From Hypomesus transpacificus (taxonomy: Eukaryota > Chordata > Actinopteri > Osmeriformes > Osmeridae): a DNA stretch of 64,000 bases. This document shows, one piece after another, positions 11,101-22,857 of the stretch. The position numbers were made by a program, and so were the translations under genes. The stretch lies in the NCBI RefSeq assembly GCF_021917145.1, contig NC_061078.1, forward strand, positions 8,755,604-8,819,603, given 5' to 3'. Each line of letters starts with the position of its first letter. Within the stretch, counting starts at the first letter, position 1. Below the pieces are notes generated by a model. The model was not told the origin of the DNA and searched no databases. It worked only from the letters and a program-made list of their open reading frames with translations.

Positions 11101-14100
11101 CAGTTGCACAAGAAGTTGCACCTGGCCATTCCGATCAAGGGTCTCTTTCAATGTAGGCTGCCTCCAACACCTTGATAACATGGTTATATTTTGATCAATA
11201 ACCCTGTTATGAAAGCCATATGAAAATATAGGATTTGGGGTATATAGAGCTAATTTAATTACCTGAACTAAAGTTTACAGCATATAGACGACAAAGTAAA
11301 CATTCAGACTTGGTTAGCATACTATGACCAGCAGATGAGAAACGATTCCATACAAGCATTTCATTTTCAACAAAAGGATTTCAGTCATCCATGACAGCAT
11401 GTAAAGAACAGTCACAGTAAAGTATTCTATATTATCCTAACAAAACAAGAGGCGTTTTGGTGGGGAGCACACAATGAAATGATGGGGGAGAGGCGGAGTA
11501 GAGGTTGAGAATACATGCTTACTGGAAAGACAAAAGTGTTCATGAACAGAAGAATAGTCAAGGTATTTAAAGCAGCGTCAAGTGGGAGAGTGTACACATT
11601 TTATTAGTTTATTTGAAACTAAACTAGTTTAGTTTATTACACACACACACACACAGAGGAGACACACTTTTAATAAGCAGAGAGAAAATGAATCAAATCC
11701 CCTGAGTACTCGGTCTCATTTATGAATGGCTCTAGTCTCTTTTTATAAATCAGGACAGTTTCTTAATCAAGTCAGATATATATATATATATACACACACA
11801 CAACTTTCATTCACTCTACACTAACTCAGAAGTAATTTTTATGCTAATTTTCTATCAAATGAACACATTGGATATAGCCTCGGACTGTTATGGGGTGGGT
11901 AATAACCAAAAGGTTACTCCCTACAGTAGTGGTGAATTGATAAGCTGGGTAACTCAGAAAAAAATAGTTTTAAAGGTCACGTTACATTGCCAAGTTTACC
12001 TTTAGAAAGGAAGACTAGAACCAGGAAAAAATGACAAAACAGCTGTGCAATTTGTTATGGGTCAGGTCCGAGCAGAACTCAATGTCTGCCACTTTGCTGT
12101 CCTTGATAGCTGTGTCCAACAACAAGCTACACATTTACGTTTTGCTACAATGGTAGATATCAGTTGAATCCTTTTGTCTAAAACCAGGTAGCACACAATT
12201 CATACAATATTACGCAACATGTAGTTATTGTGGATAATATAGTTCTGTCTGTCTCATTTAGTAGCCTAGGCTACTCCACTGTCTGCTGAAATGTGGAGCA
12301 TTTGTTTCAGCAAAGACATGGCACTTGACATTCAGAGGTTCACCTAATCTGAAAAATGTCCTTGTTCATTTCACACAAATCGCAATTTGCATGACATATC
12401 GAAGTTTCAAAGTTTAGGAGTAGCTATTGAACTATTGTCGCCACGGTTTATACCCCCTTCAGATTTTCAGTGGGTTGTGGTTCAGAATATAATGTGACGC
12501 AATAGCTGGCTTGCATAGAAAATCATAGGTACTAAGTAACATAGTACAAGTTTACCTTTGCCTGAAATACTATAGCCTACAGAAGCAGACAGAATGACAC
12601 TTGGTACTAAGGGATATCTCCTGATTGGTTAATCCTTCAAACAGTTAAAGCCAGGGACACACTAGAGGATTGTTGTAAAGATCCCATGACATGCTGTTTT
12701 TGGATGCTTTTATATAGGCCTTAGTGGTCCTCTAATACTGTATCTGAAGTCTATTTCCCGAAATTCAGCCTTGTTGCTGAATTACAGGTACTACGAGCAG
12801 TCCCACAATGAGCTTTACTCAGGACGCGCTGTTTCTGTGTCTGTAGCTTTAAATGCTGTGAGGAAGAAAGAGGCGAGGCTAACTGCCATGTTTCGGTAGT
12901 ATGCAAGCCATGATGTCTCGAGGAAAAACCAATGTCGCGCTCGCACGGTCGTAGCTCGCTTTTTCATTGGTGGGCCAAATTATCTGTGTGGCAAAGCAGA
13001 GAAAGCGGAGGTAACATTCCCTATTGTGAGGTCACAATGGTGGATTTTCTAAACTGAGCGTTTGAGCTCTCATTTTCTCAATGGCGGAGAAGAATACGCA
13101 GGGCTTGGTTTACACCTATTGAAATGTCTAGCCACTGGGGGACCGCTAGGGGAACTCATATTAATGTTAAATTACCTCCTAAAGTGAAGTTTTCATGTCA
13201 TGGGACCTTTAATCTTAACGCATTCATATCCCATAGTGTCCACCTATTAAAATACAATGCATATTCATAGTTGCACAATTTGCACACATACTTGGATAAG
13301 AATTTGTATGACAAACATTGATCTAAATAAGATTATACTATCAGCAAAGTCCCGAATGTATTCACATCCATTATGTTTAAGGGGGAGAAAACCCAGTCCA
13401 TCACATTTTTCAATGTAGTGAGGCACAGAGACAGCGCCATTGTACTACAATAGTGTTACATTGTGTTTAAACAACGAGATCTCAGTACCATAAGTCAGCA
13501 ACAGAGTTAGGTCTAGGGCGCTCGATTCGAGAAAGGCTAGCCAATCTTTAAAAGTTGGGAAGAAATTTGAAATAAAAAACGGACTTTATTACACATGGAT
13601 ATTTTATTGTTTGAATATGTAGCCTAGTTAGTTAGGCACAATGTTAGGCAATAGATAAAAACCGAGTAATAGGAAAAAGTTATTTCTACAGTAGCCTAGA
13701 TAGTCTTGAGACGTTCATTCAATCTATCAAATAGCAACCTAAAACACATTTGCACTTTCTTTTATAAGCAACGTATACCACTTCTAAATGGTTTTTCATC
13801 ATGAACACGCATTCCTATTTGCAGGGCAGTCGGTTTAGACTCTAGGAACATACGTTTACAGATCACAGATGCAGCAGATAACCTTTTGCCTATAAGCCTA
13901 ATAGCCTCAAGTCTATGTCATCATGACATCGGATTACTCCCGTGATATAGCTCGACTTGTTACTTATGACACTCACCTGCCCATTTTCCGAGGTTAGTTG
14001 GTGATACCAACCGGCCGTTCCCCAGTACCCATACCCTAATCCCGGAGAGCAATCGATAAATGGAGCACACTGACACCCAGGCCGTAGTCAATGCACCAAT

Positions 14101-14154
14101 CCAAAAAAGTGGCGTTTCCACCGCGCGCAGAATAAGCTCTCCGTTCGACGACAT
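5154..14154 (-). CDS. hsd17b12: Very-long-chain 3-oxoacyl-CoA reductase (17-beta-hydroxysteroid dehydrogenase 12)
   Basis: This enzyme does the second step of the microsomal fatty-acid elongation cycle, NADPH-dependent reduction of 3-ketoacyl-CoA, and acts in the ER membrane. Exons in coding order: 13977-14154, 8619-8665, 8229-8304, 7510-7617, 7254-7318, 7086-7130, 6803-6837, 6199-6280, 5730-5795, 5458-5607, 5154-5261. They sum to 960 nt, or 319 aa (human 312). The N-terminus has a hydrophobic segment near residues 15-35. The Rossmann cofactor motif TGATDGIG is at 63-70, the NNVG motif follows, a catalytic serine lies near 194-195 and YSASK is at 208-212. The C-terminus, KKQKQG, resembles the dilysine-type ER retrieval tail of the human protein. 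All junctions are GT-AG and all phases agree. Intron 1 is 5.3 kb. The gene lies downstream of ttc17 on the same strand, as in human. Fish often have two copies (a and b); I cannot tell which this is. Confidence 0.95.
10229..10275. repeat. Poly-C plus CA microsatellite in hsd17b12 intron 1
   Basis: A run of eleven C is followed by (CA)n and a second C-rich stretch. It is low-complexity intronic sequence with no coding content. Further simple repeats in the same intron are (CA)n at about 11638-11656 and (TA)n(CA)n at about 11776-11802. Confidence 0.85.
12677..13210. mobile_element. 534-bp inverted-repeat element (MITE-like) in hsd17b12 intron 1
   Basis: The left end reads AAAGATCCCATGACATG. 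The right end, reverse-complemented, reads AAAGGTCCCATGACATG, so the termini are 17-bp inverted repeats with one mismatch. The interior has no transposase frame and is GC-richer than the surrounding intron. A clear target-site duplication was not found, so the superfamily is left open. The terminal sequence is one I associate with dispersed repeats in teleost genomes; a repeat library search would settle it. Confidence 0.7.
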
Positions 14155-14330
14155 AATAATACAATGCTCTCAACTCAATATGCACGTATCTAAAATGTGT
14201 TTGTGTAAACTGGTCTAGTTGTTGACCACGGGCTGTTGACCAAAGGTTGTCACTATCCTGCTCATCGAAATCACTATTTTATCCGCAAACTCGTGCTTCC
14301 GCGTCTGACACTTCCGGGTCACCACACATT
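14155..14330 (-). promoter_or_regulatory. hsd17b12 promoter region
   Basis: This is the sequence directly upstream of the hsd17b12 start codon. On the minus strand it contains an ETS-type CCGGAAGTG at about 14317-14309, next to a TGACC half site. No TATA box was seen close to the ATG. This fits a TATA-less housekeeping promoter, but the start site is inferred. Confidence 0.35.
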
Positions 14331-16256
14331 TGCACCAATGATTGGTGTAGATATGAGTGCATCAAAATGTATGCCATGTGATTGGTTTATTGTGATTGTC
14401 AATTATTCTCGTATAGTTTTACGACAGATGGAAGGTAGCATTCTCTGATTGGTTAGAAACATTGTTCGATGTCCAGAGATCTGGAACGCACGACCAATAG
14501 ATCAATACGAGAAAGACAAACGCTGTTAGCCCTTTTGATTTGCTGTCCATATTAACAAAAAACTAAATAGTTAAATATTGTATTACTTCAGCACAACACC
14601 AATGTCGACAGCTCCTTGCCATTCTGTCTTTCCCTCAATGAGGTTGGGAAGTTGGTCTGCTGAAATATATGTATTGTTTCATTCAAAACCCACAATCCTT
14701 GAAAGGATAAGGATACAATAATTGCAGAATAAAAAAAAATAAAACACAACCAGCATTTTACCTTATGGACTTTGCCAAAAGTAACTTTTATTTCTTTTTT
14801 TGTTTTTACCTTTTTTGTATACCTTTTTTTTAAACGTTTTGTATACCTTCTTTAGATTGTGTCAATTTCACAACAAAAAACAGATATTATGTGCACTTAC
14901 AGGGCATACAGTGTCCAAAAGTGAGCAAAAATACAAACATTCACAAAACCTCACACAGTACATCCTTGAAAATGAAGCATTTAGATGAGTTATTGACTTG
15001 ATATAATGTCTCTGTCATTCTCACAGTCCAAAACTATTATTTTGTCATTGTGTACTGTATGCCTATAGTGCATGGACCCTTTTCGATGGATTTCATTCAT
15101 GGGACACCTTAAAATCTATGAAACATACATTCTGTTTCTTATTGATGTTCTACTTTCACTTAATTGACTGATACAGCTCAGACACATTTTTTTTCCCCTG
15201 GTTGCATATATGTGTTGTATGTTGTTTAAACTCAGTGGAGCAGACTTGCAGTGGTCTATAACATGAGACTGTTATGTAATAGGGTAAAAAAAAAAAAAGC
15301 TTTGATAGCATTAGAATAGAGAAGTGAATGAACAATATTGTTGTTGTCCATGAGATTCAACAATAACCAATATTTTCTGTGATTTTTTGAAGCAAGGCCT
15401 GTTGATGAAAAATAAAGTGTACATAGAGATGTTATTCTTATGTGCCACACATGTTAACCACTGTGTAGTTATGATGCAGGTCTAAACACAACTGTTGTTT
15501 TACATGAACTGTCTCAATCGTTAGATATGAATGTGTTAAAAATGTGTTTGTTTAAAATGTTACTGACAATGCTGTTCATCTCACTATGCATCTCACACAG
15601 ATCCTCAACACTACCAAGACTTTGAGGTAAATCATATTGTAAACCATGTTTTACTGAAATAGATTCAATTGAAATGTTCATACTCCTTTATTGCTGTTCC
15701 ATCTCAAATGCAATTAAGATAAATAACAGTAGAAATTGTTCTATCAAATAAAGTGTGTGGTAGAAGTTATGAGTATCAATCGTTGTCCATGGTTAAATGT
15801 CTTTCAATTATGAATTTATTAAACAACACAACGTGCATGGATTCTAATGCTTCCAAAATGATGATGATATTTTTGGGAGATACTGTAGAATGACAGTACG
15901 GTACAAAGAGAGGTTCAACGATCTCTCTAAAGTGCTCTAGGATGGGTCTAAGGTGGGCTCCCTCCTGCACCACGAAAGGTGACGTTTTGACTTCTGACCC
16001 CTTGTTGGCATGGTTCATCCCCATACAACGCATATTCACATGCATGCTTATTCATGTTGTTACTCACCACAGTTGATCTGCAAACAGATTTTGAGTGTAT
16101 TGTAGAGCTGTTATTGGTTATGCATCTAACTCATCAAAATGTTCCTTGCCAAAAAATAATATATAATCAATCTTTAACTCATTTCATCAAACACTTTGAG
16201 GTAGTATACATTTTTTGTCTAATTGTAGTTGTTGTCATAGCTAGCAGGTGAAAAGC

Positions 16257-16344
16257 TTACATTTACATGTATTCATTTAGCAGATGCTTTTATCCAAAAT
16301 GACTTCCAAGAGAGAGCTTTGCAAAAGTGCATAGGTCACTGATC
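16257..16344 (+). repeat. Dispersed repeat copy 1 (core CATTTAGCAGATGCTTTTAT)
   Basis: An 88-base segment that recurs in reverse orientation at 58266-58354 with only a few differences, running from TTACATTTACATGTATTC to GTGCATAGGTCACTGAT. A shorter relative of the same core is at about 37381-37420 in a ttc17 intron. The class (SINE or DNA element) is not clear from this window. Confidence 0.75.
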
Positions 16345-16969
16345 ATGACAACGAGCCCCAAAACATCGCGGGTAGCCAAAACATGAAGCATACATTGTGA
16401 AAAGCAAATAAGTACCAATGGGAAAAACCATAAGAGCATGAAGTTAAACAAGTTACACAAGTAAACAACATGAACCTCAAAAGGTGCAAGAGTGTACCTG
16501 TAGAAAAAGCAAGCAACAATAATATAATTCACAGCGAGTACAAGAAGTTAAATCAGTTACAACTAACCATCAAGAGCAACATGTCCCTCAAAAGCTTGTT
16601 TTTTTGCCCAGAAAAATTCCATATGAAGATTTTATTCTCCATGTTTGTTTAAACAAAATACAAAAATTATCCATGTTTTCTCATTCATTTATTGGCAATT
16701 TATTTTAACAATATTTACATTGTAGATGACTAATGTACAACAATGCACATGATGAACTAATGTCTAACAAAAATCTACAATTTACAAAACTATAATTTTC
16801 CTATGGTAAAATGTTGTGGCTAGTGAACATTAAAGAAATGACACATTACAGAAACATATTACATACTTTTTCCCTGTTTAAAACATACATAATATGTGTG
16901 GCATATTATACCCATACTGTAAACAGCATATTAAACCGCATCACTGAGAGAAACATATAGCAAGAGATC

Positions 16970-17530
16970 TTTTGTGTGAGAGTGGTTGACCATGTTTATG
17001 GTTCATTAAAACAATGTACAATGAATTGACTTGTCTGGAACAAAAAAGTGATGTAATCTATGTTTTGTGTTAACATTTAGAGTGCATGCAAAAAATAAAC
17101 TACTCAATATGAAAAAAAAGGAATGGCGACTGCAGGAGGATGTCTGCATTTGATGCCAGACATGACAGTTATTATATTTTTATTTCATCAGCTGTTACTC
17201 ATATATTAAATAACAATGTAAAATTTAAGTAGATATTATTCCAGCTGATTTTTTGTGTGAGTGGTTGACCATTTTTATGGTTCATTAAAACAATGTACAA
17301 TGAATTGACTTGTCTGGAACAAAAAAGTGATGTAATCTGTTTTGTTTTCAAATTTAGAGTGCATCCAATAACTAAACCAAACTACTCAATATGAAAAAAA
17401 AAGCAATGGCGACTGCGGGAATATGTCTGCATTTGATGCCAGACATGACAGACAATCTTTATTATCTCATCAGCTGTTGCTCATGTATTAAATAGCAATG
17501 TAAAATTTAAGTAGATATCATTCTAGCAAT
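16970..17530. repeat. 281-bp tandem duplication, two copies
   Basis: Copy 1 covers 16970-17250 and copy 2 covers 17251-17530. Both begin TTTTGTGTGAG and share long identical blocks, including the GGTTCATTAAAACAATGTAC segment. Divergence is small and mostly substitutions and short indels, so the duplication is fairly recent. Neither copy has a coding frame. Confidence 0.85.
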
Positions 17531-18086
17531 TTAATTGTCTAGACAGATTTCAAAGCACAGTTTGAAGAACATTGTTTTTACCTAGTTCAGGTTGGTTCAG
17601 GCAACCTCAATCTGGCTTGCGATATCTGATCATACCTCTATAAACCTGGGATTTACAGTAAAATATGTTTATGGAGGCAGGCAAAACATTTAAGTTTATA
17701 GCATCATTTCATTTTGTTTGGTTTTGAATCTCATTTTGAAACTGTCACATAGGATTCTTTGAACGTGGTCTGATTCCAAGACCAGACTATCTTTTATGTT
17801 TGAAAAGATGGAAATATCTATTTTTATAAAGGCCTACAACAGGATATGATTACACAAACTATCAACTTTGGATTCGTTGATATTAAGTTATGTTGAACAT
17901 TACAATGGGAAAACATGTCAGCATAGGTACAGTGCAAGAAACCATACAGTAATCTGTAAATATATACGTTGTTGTTGGGACATGAGAAAAGTGAGGGGAA
18001 AAAAACACATAACCACAAGATATTTAAACATGCCAATTCCCATTAAGTAAAAGGATAGTTCATGCACAATAAAAGGGAAAATCTAA

Positions 18087-18172
18087 CTGTGTGTGCGTTT
18101 GTGTGTGTGAGTGTGTGTGAGCGTATGGACAGGCGTGTGTGTGTGTATGAGTGTGTGTGTGTGCGTGCGTGC
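18087..18172. repeat. GT-rich imperfect microsatellite
   Basis: An interrupted (GT)n tract with GTGA and GTGC variants over about 85 bases. It is simple-sequence intergenic DNA. Confidence 0.85.
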
Positions 18173-20430
18173 ATTCATATGATGCAAAGCCACAACACAC
18201 ACAACCCCAAACACCTTTCTACAGTATCCTGAAGGGGTTTTTTAATTATGAAATTAAAATACCAATTTTGAATGCTACAGACAATGCAATAAACCTAATA
18301 CTGCAGATAATTTGGCAGTATCCAATCTAGACACAAGTGCATCAGGAAATTCAAAAGGTCTTAAAAGTCTGAGTGTGAATTTAACTTAAAAACACGTCCA
18401 TTAGCATTCTTACGCACCTCTCACCAGTCCCTCATGCCTCTGCATTTGTCTGAAAGTCAGTGTCATCCTAGACGCTTATCATCAGACAAGGAGCACCAGT
18501 GCATTGAAACAAACACAGCAACTAACACCCAATGGTATAGTCATTGAATCACAATAACCTTTGTTGATTAATGTCAAACAGTGTTTCAAGAAGTGTCAGA
18601 GCAGTGTAAAGTAAATAAGATTGAATGTTTTCCAAAACTTTTAAACTGCAACACTGTAATGATGAATCAATCCATAAGAAATACACTATAAAACATTGCT
18701 TCGGAAATTGCAATTATTAAGAAAAACAATGTGCAACGTATTTTTTCACTTGGTTCTTATTTCAGCTAGCTCTTAATTCGCAAAAAAAGCAATCAAACTA
18801 ATAAATATCCAAGTCATTTTTGACAACTTTTTACTTTTAAAATGATTATACTTCACTTGTACACATGCACACACGTACACCCACACACAAACTGAATGAG
18901 GAGACAATGTTATTTCTATCCTGCCTGTTTATACGACTGAAAACATCAATATGTTAACAATAACCAGCAGAAAGAAGCATCAAGAGAAAAACACGTTACT
19001 TTAAATTTATAGATTAAAATGTGTATTGTACTTGAATATACAGTATAGACTCTGTACTATGGGACATCAGGAGCACTCAAGGTAAAAGCACCAAAAAAAC
19101 AATGACAATTTCTTCAGTTTAAACATGCATGTGTTTTTGCATTCATTCCTTCCTGTTGAATGATCAGAGCTCAATTTAAAACCATGAAAACAGCAACATT
19201 GCACTCTCTTCAATCAGATCCACATGAAGACTGTGATAACTATTTAATATGAACTACATCCAAACAGGATGCCATGCTGTAAAACTTCTCCCTACCTCAG
19301 TCCTTCTGTCCTGGAGTACATGGTATAGACACCTTGGTCAGTAATACCTTGGTCAAAATGAATTACCATACATGACAGTTTCAGAACATTCCATGTCTAG
19401 CCTTTACCAAACTAAAACAAGGAAAGCTATGTGTTTTGGGTTTAACGACGTCCAACAAATTATCACTTAAACTACACTGACTAAGATTAACTTTATTTTA
19501 CCGTATTATGCATATGGGTCAGATTGGCCTTCATTAAGGCCTTCAAAATAAAGAGCTGCCCAAGCATCATGTGGTTATACTGTCTACCTTGACTGGGGTT
19601 ATATGCCTTGACAGTGCTCAGTCAGCTTGTTCTTTACTCACCTATGAATTAATATAAAATGCTTTTGTCTTTTTTTCTCCCAAATATTTGTTAGATTGTC
19701 ATTTAACCACGTTGTGTTGTTTTACAAAAGCTCAGGGTAGAATGACACTATGAAACGCAAGCATCGCTAGGTGCTGACATCTCTACACACTCCAGTATTC
19801 AGTAGTTAAGAATTGTTAATAGTGTAATATTGTATTACTACTGCAGTGTACACCAAAATACGTGATAGTTTAAAGGCTTTATTTAATTGTTTTAGACTGG
19901 TATACCAAAAACAATGTGAACTTACAATTCAAACTGTCACTTGCAAGAACTGTATTTTAAACAAATGCAACCCCCCTGAGTTGTATGTTTTACAAAGTGA
20001 CAGAGTTATTTGAAGTTTATTGACCAAAATAATGAGACATCTGAGGATTTTGTGCAAATTCCTGTGAAACTGCGTAGCACAACACATGACCAGTGAAATA
20101 CATACATGTGCAACTATTGAATCTGTCTGGATTTTAGATCATTGATAACACTGTAAAGTTTAGCTTAATGGATCATTGTTAAATCTGTGTGTAAGTTTTG
20201 AGTGCATGTCTGAGTGTGTGAGAGACGGAGAGGGAATGTGTGTGTGTGTCCAGTAGAGGGATTAACAGGTGTAGCCTATACTTGCAATTTTTTGCAGACA
20301 TTCATTTGCCTACATAAGACTTTATATGCACATATTATCTTTGGATGTGATCAAACAAAACTGCAAATATGCTTATATCGCGTGATAATTTATTAAATCT
20401 TCTTTTCAAATTAGTTTGATTCGGCGTTTG

Positions 20431-20519
20431 AGTCCACCGCAAATGCTTTTTGGGGTAAGGGCTTCCCAGACTGATATCTTGCACAGCAAGCCCAGACCGC
20501 AAAAAGATTCGTGACGGAC
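20431..20519 (-). ncRNA. mir129-2: microRNA precursor mir-129-2
   Basis: On the minus strand, 20506-20486 is a full match to the 21-nt mature miR-129-5p as I know it, starting CTTTTTGCGG. Positions 20464-20443 match miR-129-2-3p, starting AAGCCCTTACCCC. They face each other across a loop of about 21 bases (20485-20465) to give a standard hairpin. The arms also match the lower stem of human mir-129-2 outside the mature sequences. Position agrees with human, where MIR129-2 lies between TTC17 and HSD17B12 on the same strand as both. The microRNA is known from neural tissue, where it represses many mRNAs. The primary transcript and its start are not visible; GC-rich sequence with an inverted CCAAT box near 21473-21480 is a possible promoter. 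Confidence 0.95.
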
Positions 20520-22847
20520 AATAACATTTCGGTCCAAAATCCACTTCACTCCACGAACCACTGCTGTTGTTGAAATCCTTCTTATCCACGCTCTGTACAA
20601 GGATCCAGATCGTTAAACCAACACTCAAGATCTATCTTTACGCGCAAGGTTTGCATAGTCTTTTGGGAATGGTACAGTATCCGACATTGCATCCTTATTC
20701 TTCTGAATCGGACCACAAAAATAGATCCATTGACATGACAAGGCACACTTCTTTTAGTTCGTCCAGTATATTTGGAATCGGTGTACATCTCCATTACACA
20801 TCAGACAACGTGGGATGTTGCCAAATGGAGATGCAATCTCCCGCTGTCGATAAAAGGAGCTACATCGTTTCAACGCACAGTAAATAGGGAACAGCGACGA
20901 ATTTCATTGGTGAGGACACAATTCGTCATCTACCAATCGCTGCCTATCTCATACAGGGACCCCCTCACAGAAAAAAAAGAAAACCAACCAGTTCTGTTGT
21001 GCAAAAGTAGCAGGAAAAAAGAAGCAACAGCCAAATGTTACTTTCCAAGTTACTGTAATACCAATCGTTCCGAGTAGCAAATTAGATGATTAAAATACTG
21101 GCTTTGAACATTTAGTGAGATCATGGCTAATATTAGATTTAAACATTTATAAAGTAATTCTAGCTTTGCCAGGTTGTGGAAAGTTAGGAGACTTGCGCCC
21201 AGCCTACTACAGTATACATATTGTTATTATTTTATCTTGCATCTATTTATTGTTATGTGCTACTGCTCCTTCTTCAAGGCCTTATCGCACAAACGGACAT
21301 GGGCCACGGGCAACATGCACTCCTAGTTTTCCATTGCACCCCTTCGAATTTCAAACGGGGCGTGCTGACTACATTTACAGCTTTGAATGAGTGACACGAG
21401 AAAGAATTGTCTAAGGAATCAGTACTAAACCCGAAGTTCCCATACTCGACGGCCTCACCCTCACGCGGCTCTGATTGGCTGATACTTTCATTTGTGGCGG
21501 TCTCCAGTCAGTCACGATTCCCTCCATCTGTCTGGAAAGCACGGAGCCAGCCGCCACTGACGCAGCACGCGCGTTTTACCTTCTTTGGCAGTCACGACAC
21601 AAAATAGCAGAGCTCTTTCCCTGTAAAACCGTGCTTTAGAATTCATTTTAGCTTTTGAAGGCGGTTTGCCTGCAATTCCGCCCATCTTTGACCATTCAAA
21701 TTGTTTGCGAAGGTGACACCATTAGCATTGACTTTCACAGAGCACACTCATTGTCGTTCATGAATAGGCCCATCAAGATGTTTATAATAATAATAAAAAT
21801 AGAACGAAACTGTACGTAACACATGAATTGCACTGAGACTCATCTTGTAAAAATAAAACATCAAGCTTTTGTCTCACAAGAATGCAGGATCGTTTTTATC
21901 ATAACTTTGAAGTCAAGTAGCCTTGGCTTTGTTTCTTCAACAGAAGTTAACGTCCTATGTAAAAAAAAAAAAATGCTCGCACACTTTAAGGCTGGATAAA
22001 ACTAGGATCTCAAAAAAGAAGTGAGCAGAGCAGTTCTACCTCTTGAGATGTGCCGATTGCACTGTCCATGCGGGTGCCATAGGCAGAAATCCAAAGGCGA
22101 TAAAATAATACACAATGCATGAATGCAATTTGATTTCCTCTTTCAAATTCAATCGAATGTCCACAAATGACAATGTGAACATCTACAGCGAAAGCTTTTA
22201 CAAAGGATTTACACCCATTTCAGCACCACTTGTGGTGGACAGCTCCACTGAGTTCTTCAATCTGCAGCTTTCCTCCCGATTCGTGATCAACTCTGCTTCT
22301 TCAGTTGTGTCTCATTCTAAACGTATAGGCTATGGGAATAACATGAACAAATTCCACGTCTCAGGTCAGGAACAGGTTTCCATTCGTAAATCTTCACGGA
22401 GAGGCAAATATGACTAGCCTATAGGATATGTGAAAGAGCTCAACAGCGCCGACCTCAACGCCACAGTTATTGATTCACGGTTGAGGTGATTCCCCAAATG
22501 CACAGACTGGTATGACTTTTAGCATGCATCAAGCTTCACGATTTATTTCCCCAAATTAGTACAATGAGAACATCACTGCAATGTGCTGTATAGGCTAAGG
22601 CTGCCATAACGGCTTAAAGGGAAAATTCTAATCTTAGTCTTAATAAACAGACTCTCCTTTCCATTACTCACCTCTAGAGGACCTCTCGTGAAAAGGGAAA
22701 GCTAAACTACAATTTTTCGAGAATATAGTAACACACAATATCAAGCTTACTGCTCTGAATCCGTGCGCACACTCTACTCTTGAATGGCATGCCTTTTATA
22801 CGAGTGATGCCCCCTATCTATTTCAGGATCACGATCCAACCCCGTTG

Positions 22848-22857
22848 CTATTTTTAG
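22848..22857. promoter_or_regulatory. MEF2-type site
   Basis: CTATTTTTAG, an exact match to the MEF2 consensus. A second exact copy is at 23779-23788. Both lie 2-3.5 kb upstream of mir-129-2 in its transcriptional direction. Short motifs occur by chance, so function is only suggested. Confidence 0.3.

Larger units (their letters stand above)
14331..20430. other. Intergenic DNA between hsd17b12 and mir-129-2
   Basis: About 6 kb of A/T-rich sequence. Only short ORFs without splice context or family similarity occur on either strand. It carries a dispersed repeat copy at 16257-16344, a 281-bp tandem duplication at 16970-17530 and a GT-rich microsatellite at 18087-18172. Nothing else with clear structure was seen. 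Confidence 0.6.

Noticed and set aside
20335-20628. 97-aa minus-strand ORF over the mir-129-2 hairpin
   Set aside because: Its bases are explained by the microRNA precursor; the peptide shows no domain and no splice partner.
22115-22417. 100-aa plus-strand ORF in the mir-129-2/ttc17 gap
   Set aside because: No family similarity, no splice sites and ordinary length for chance in this interval.
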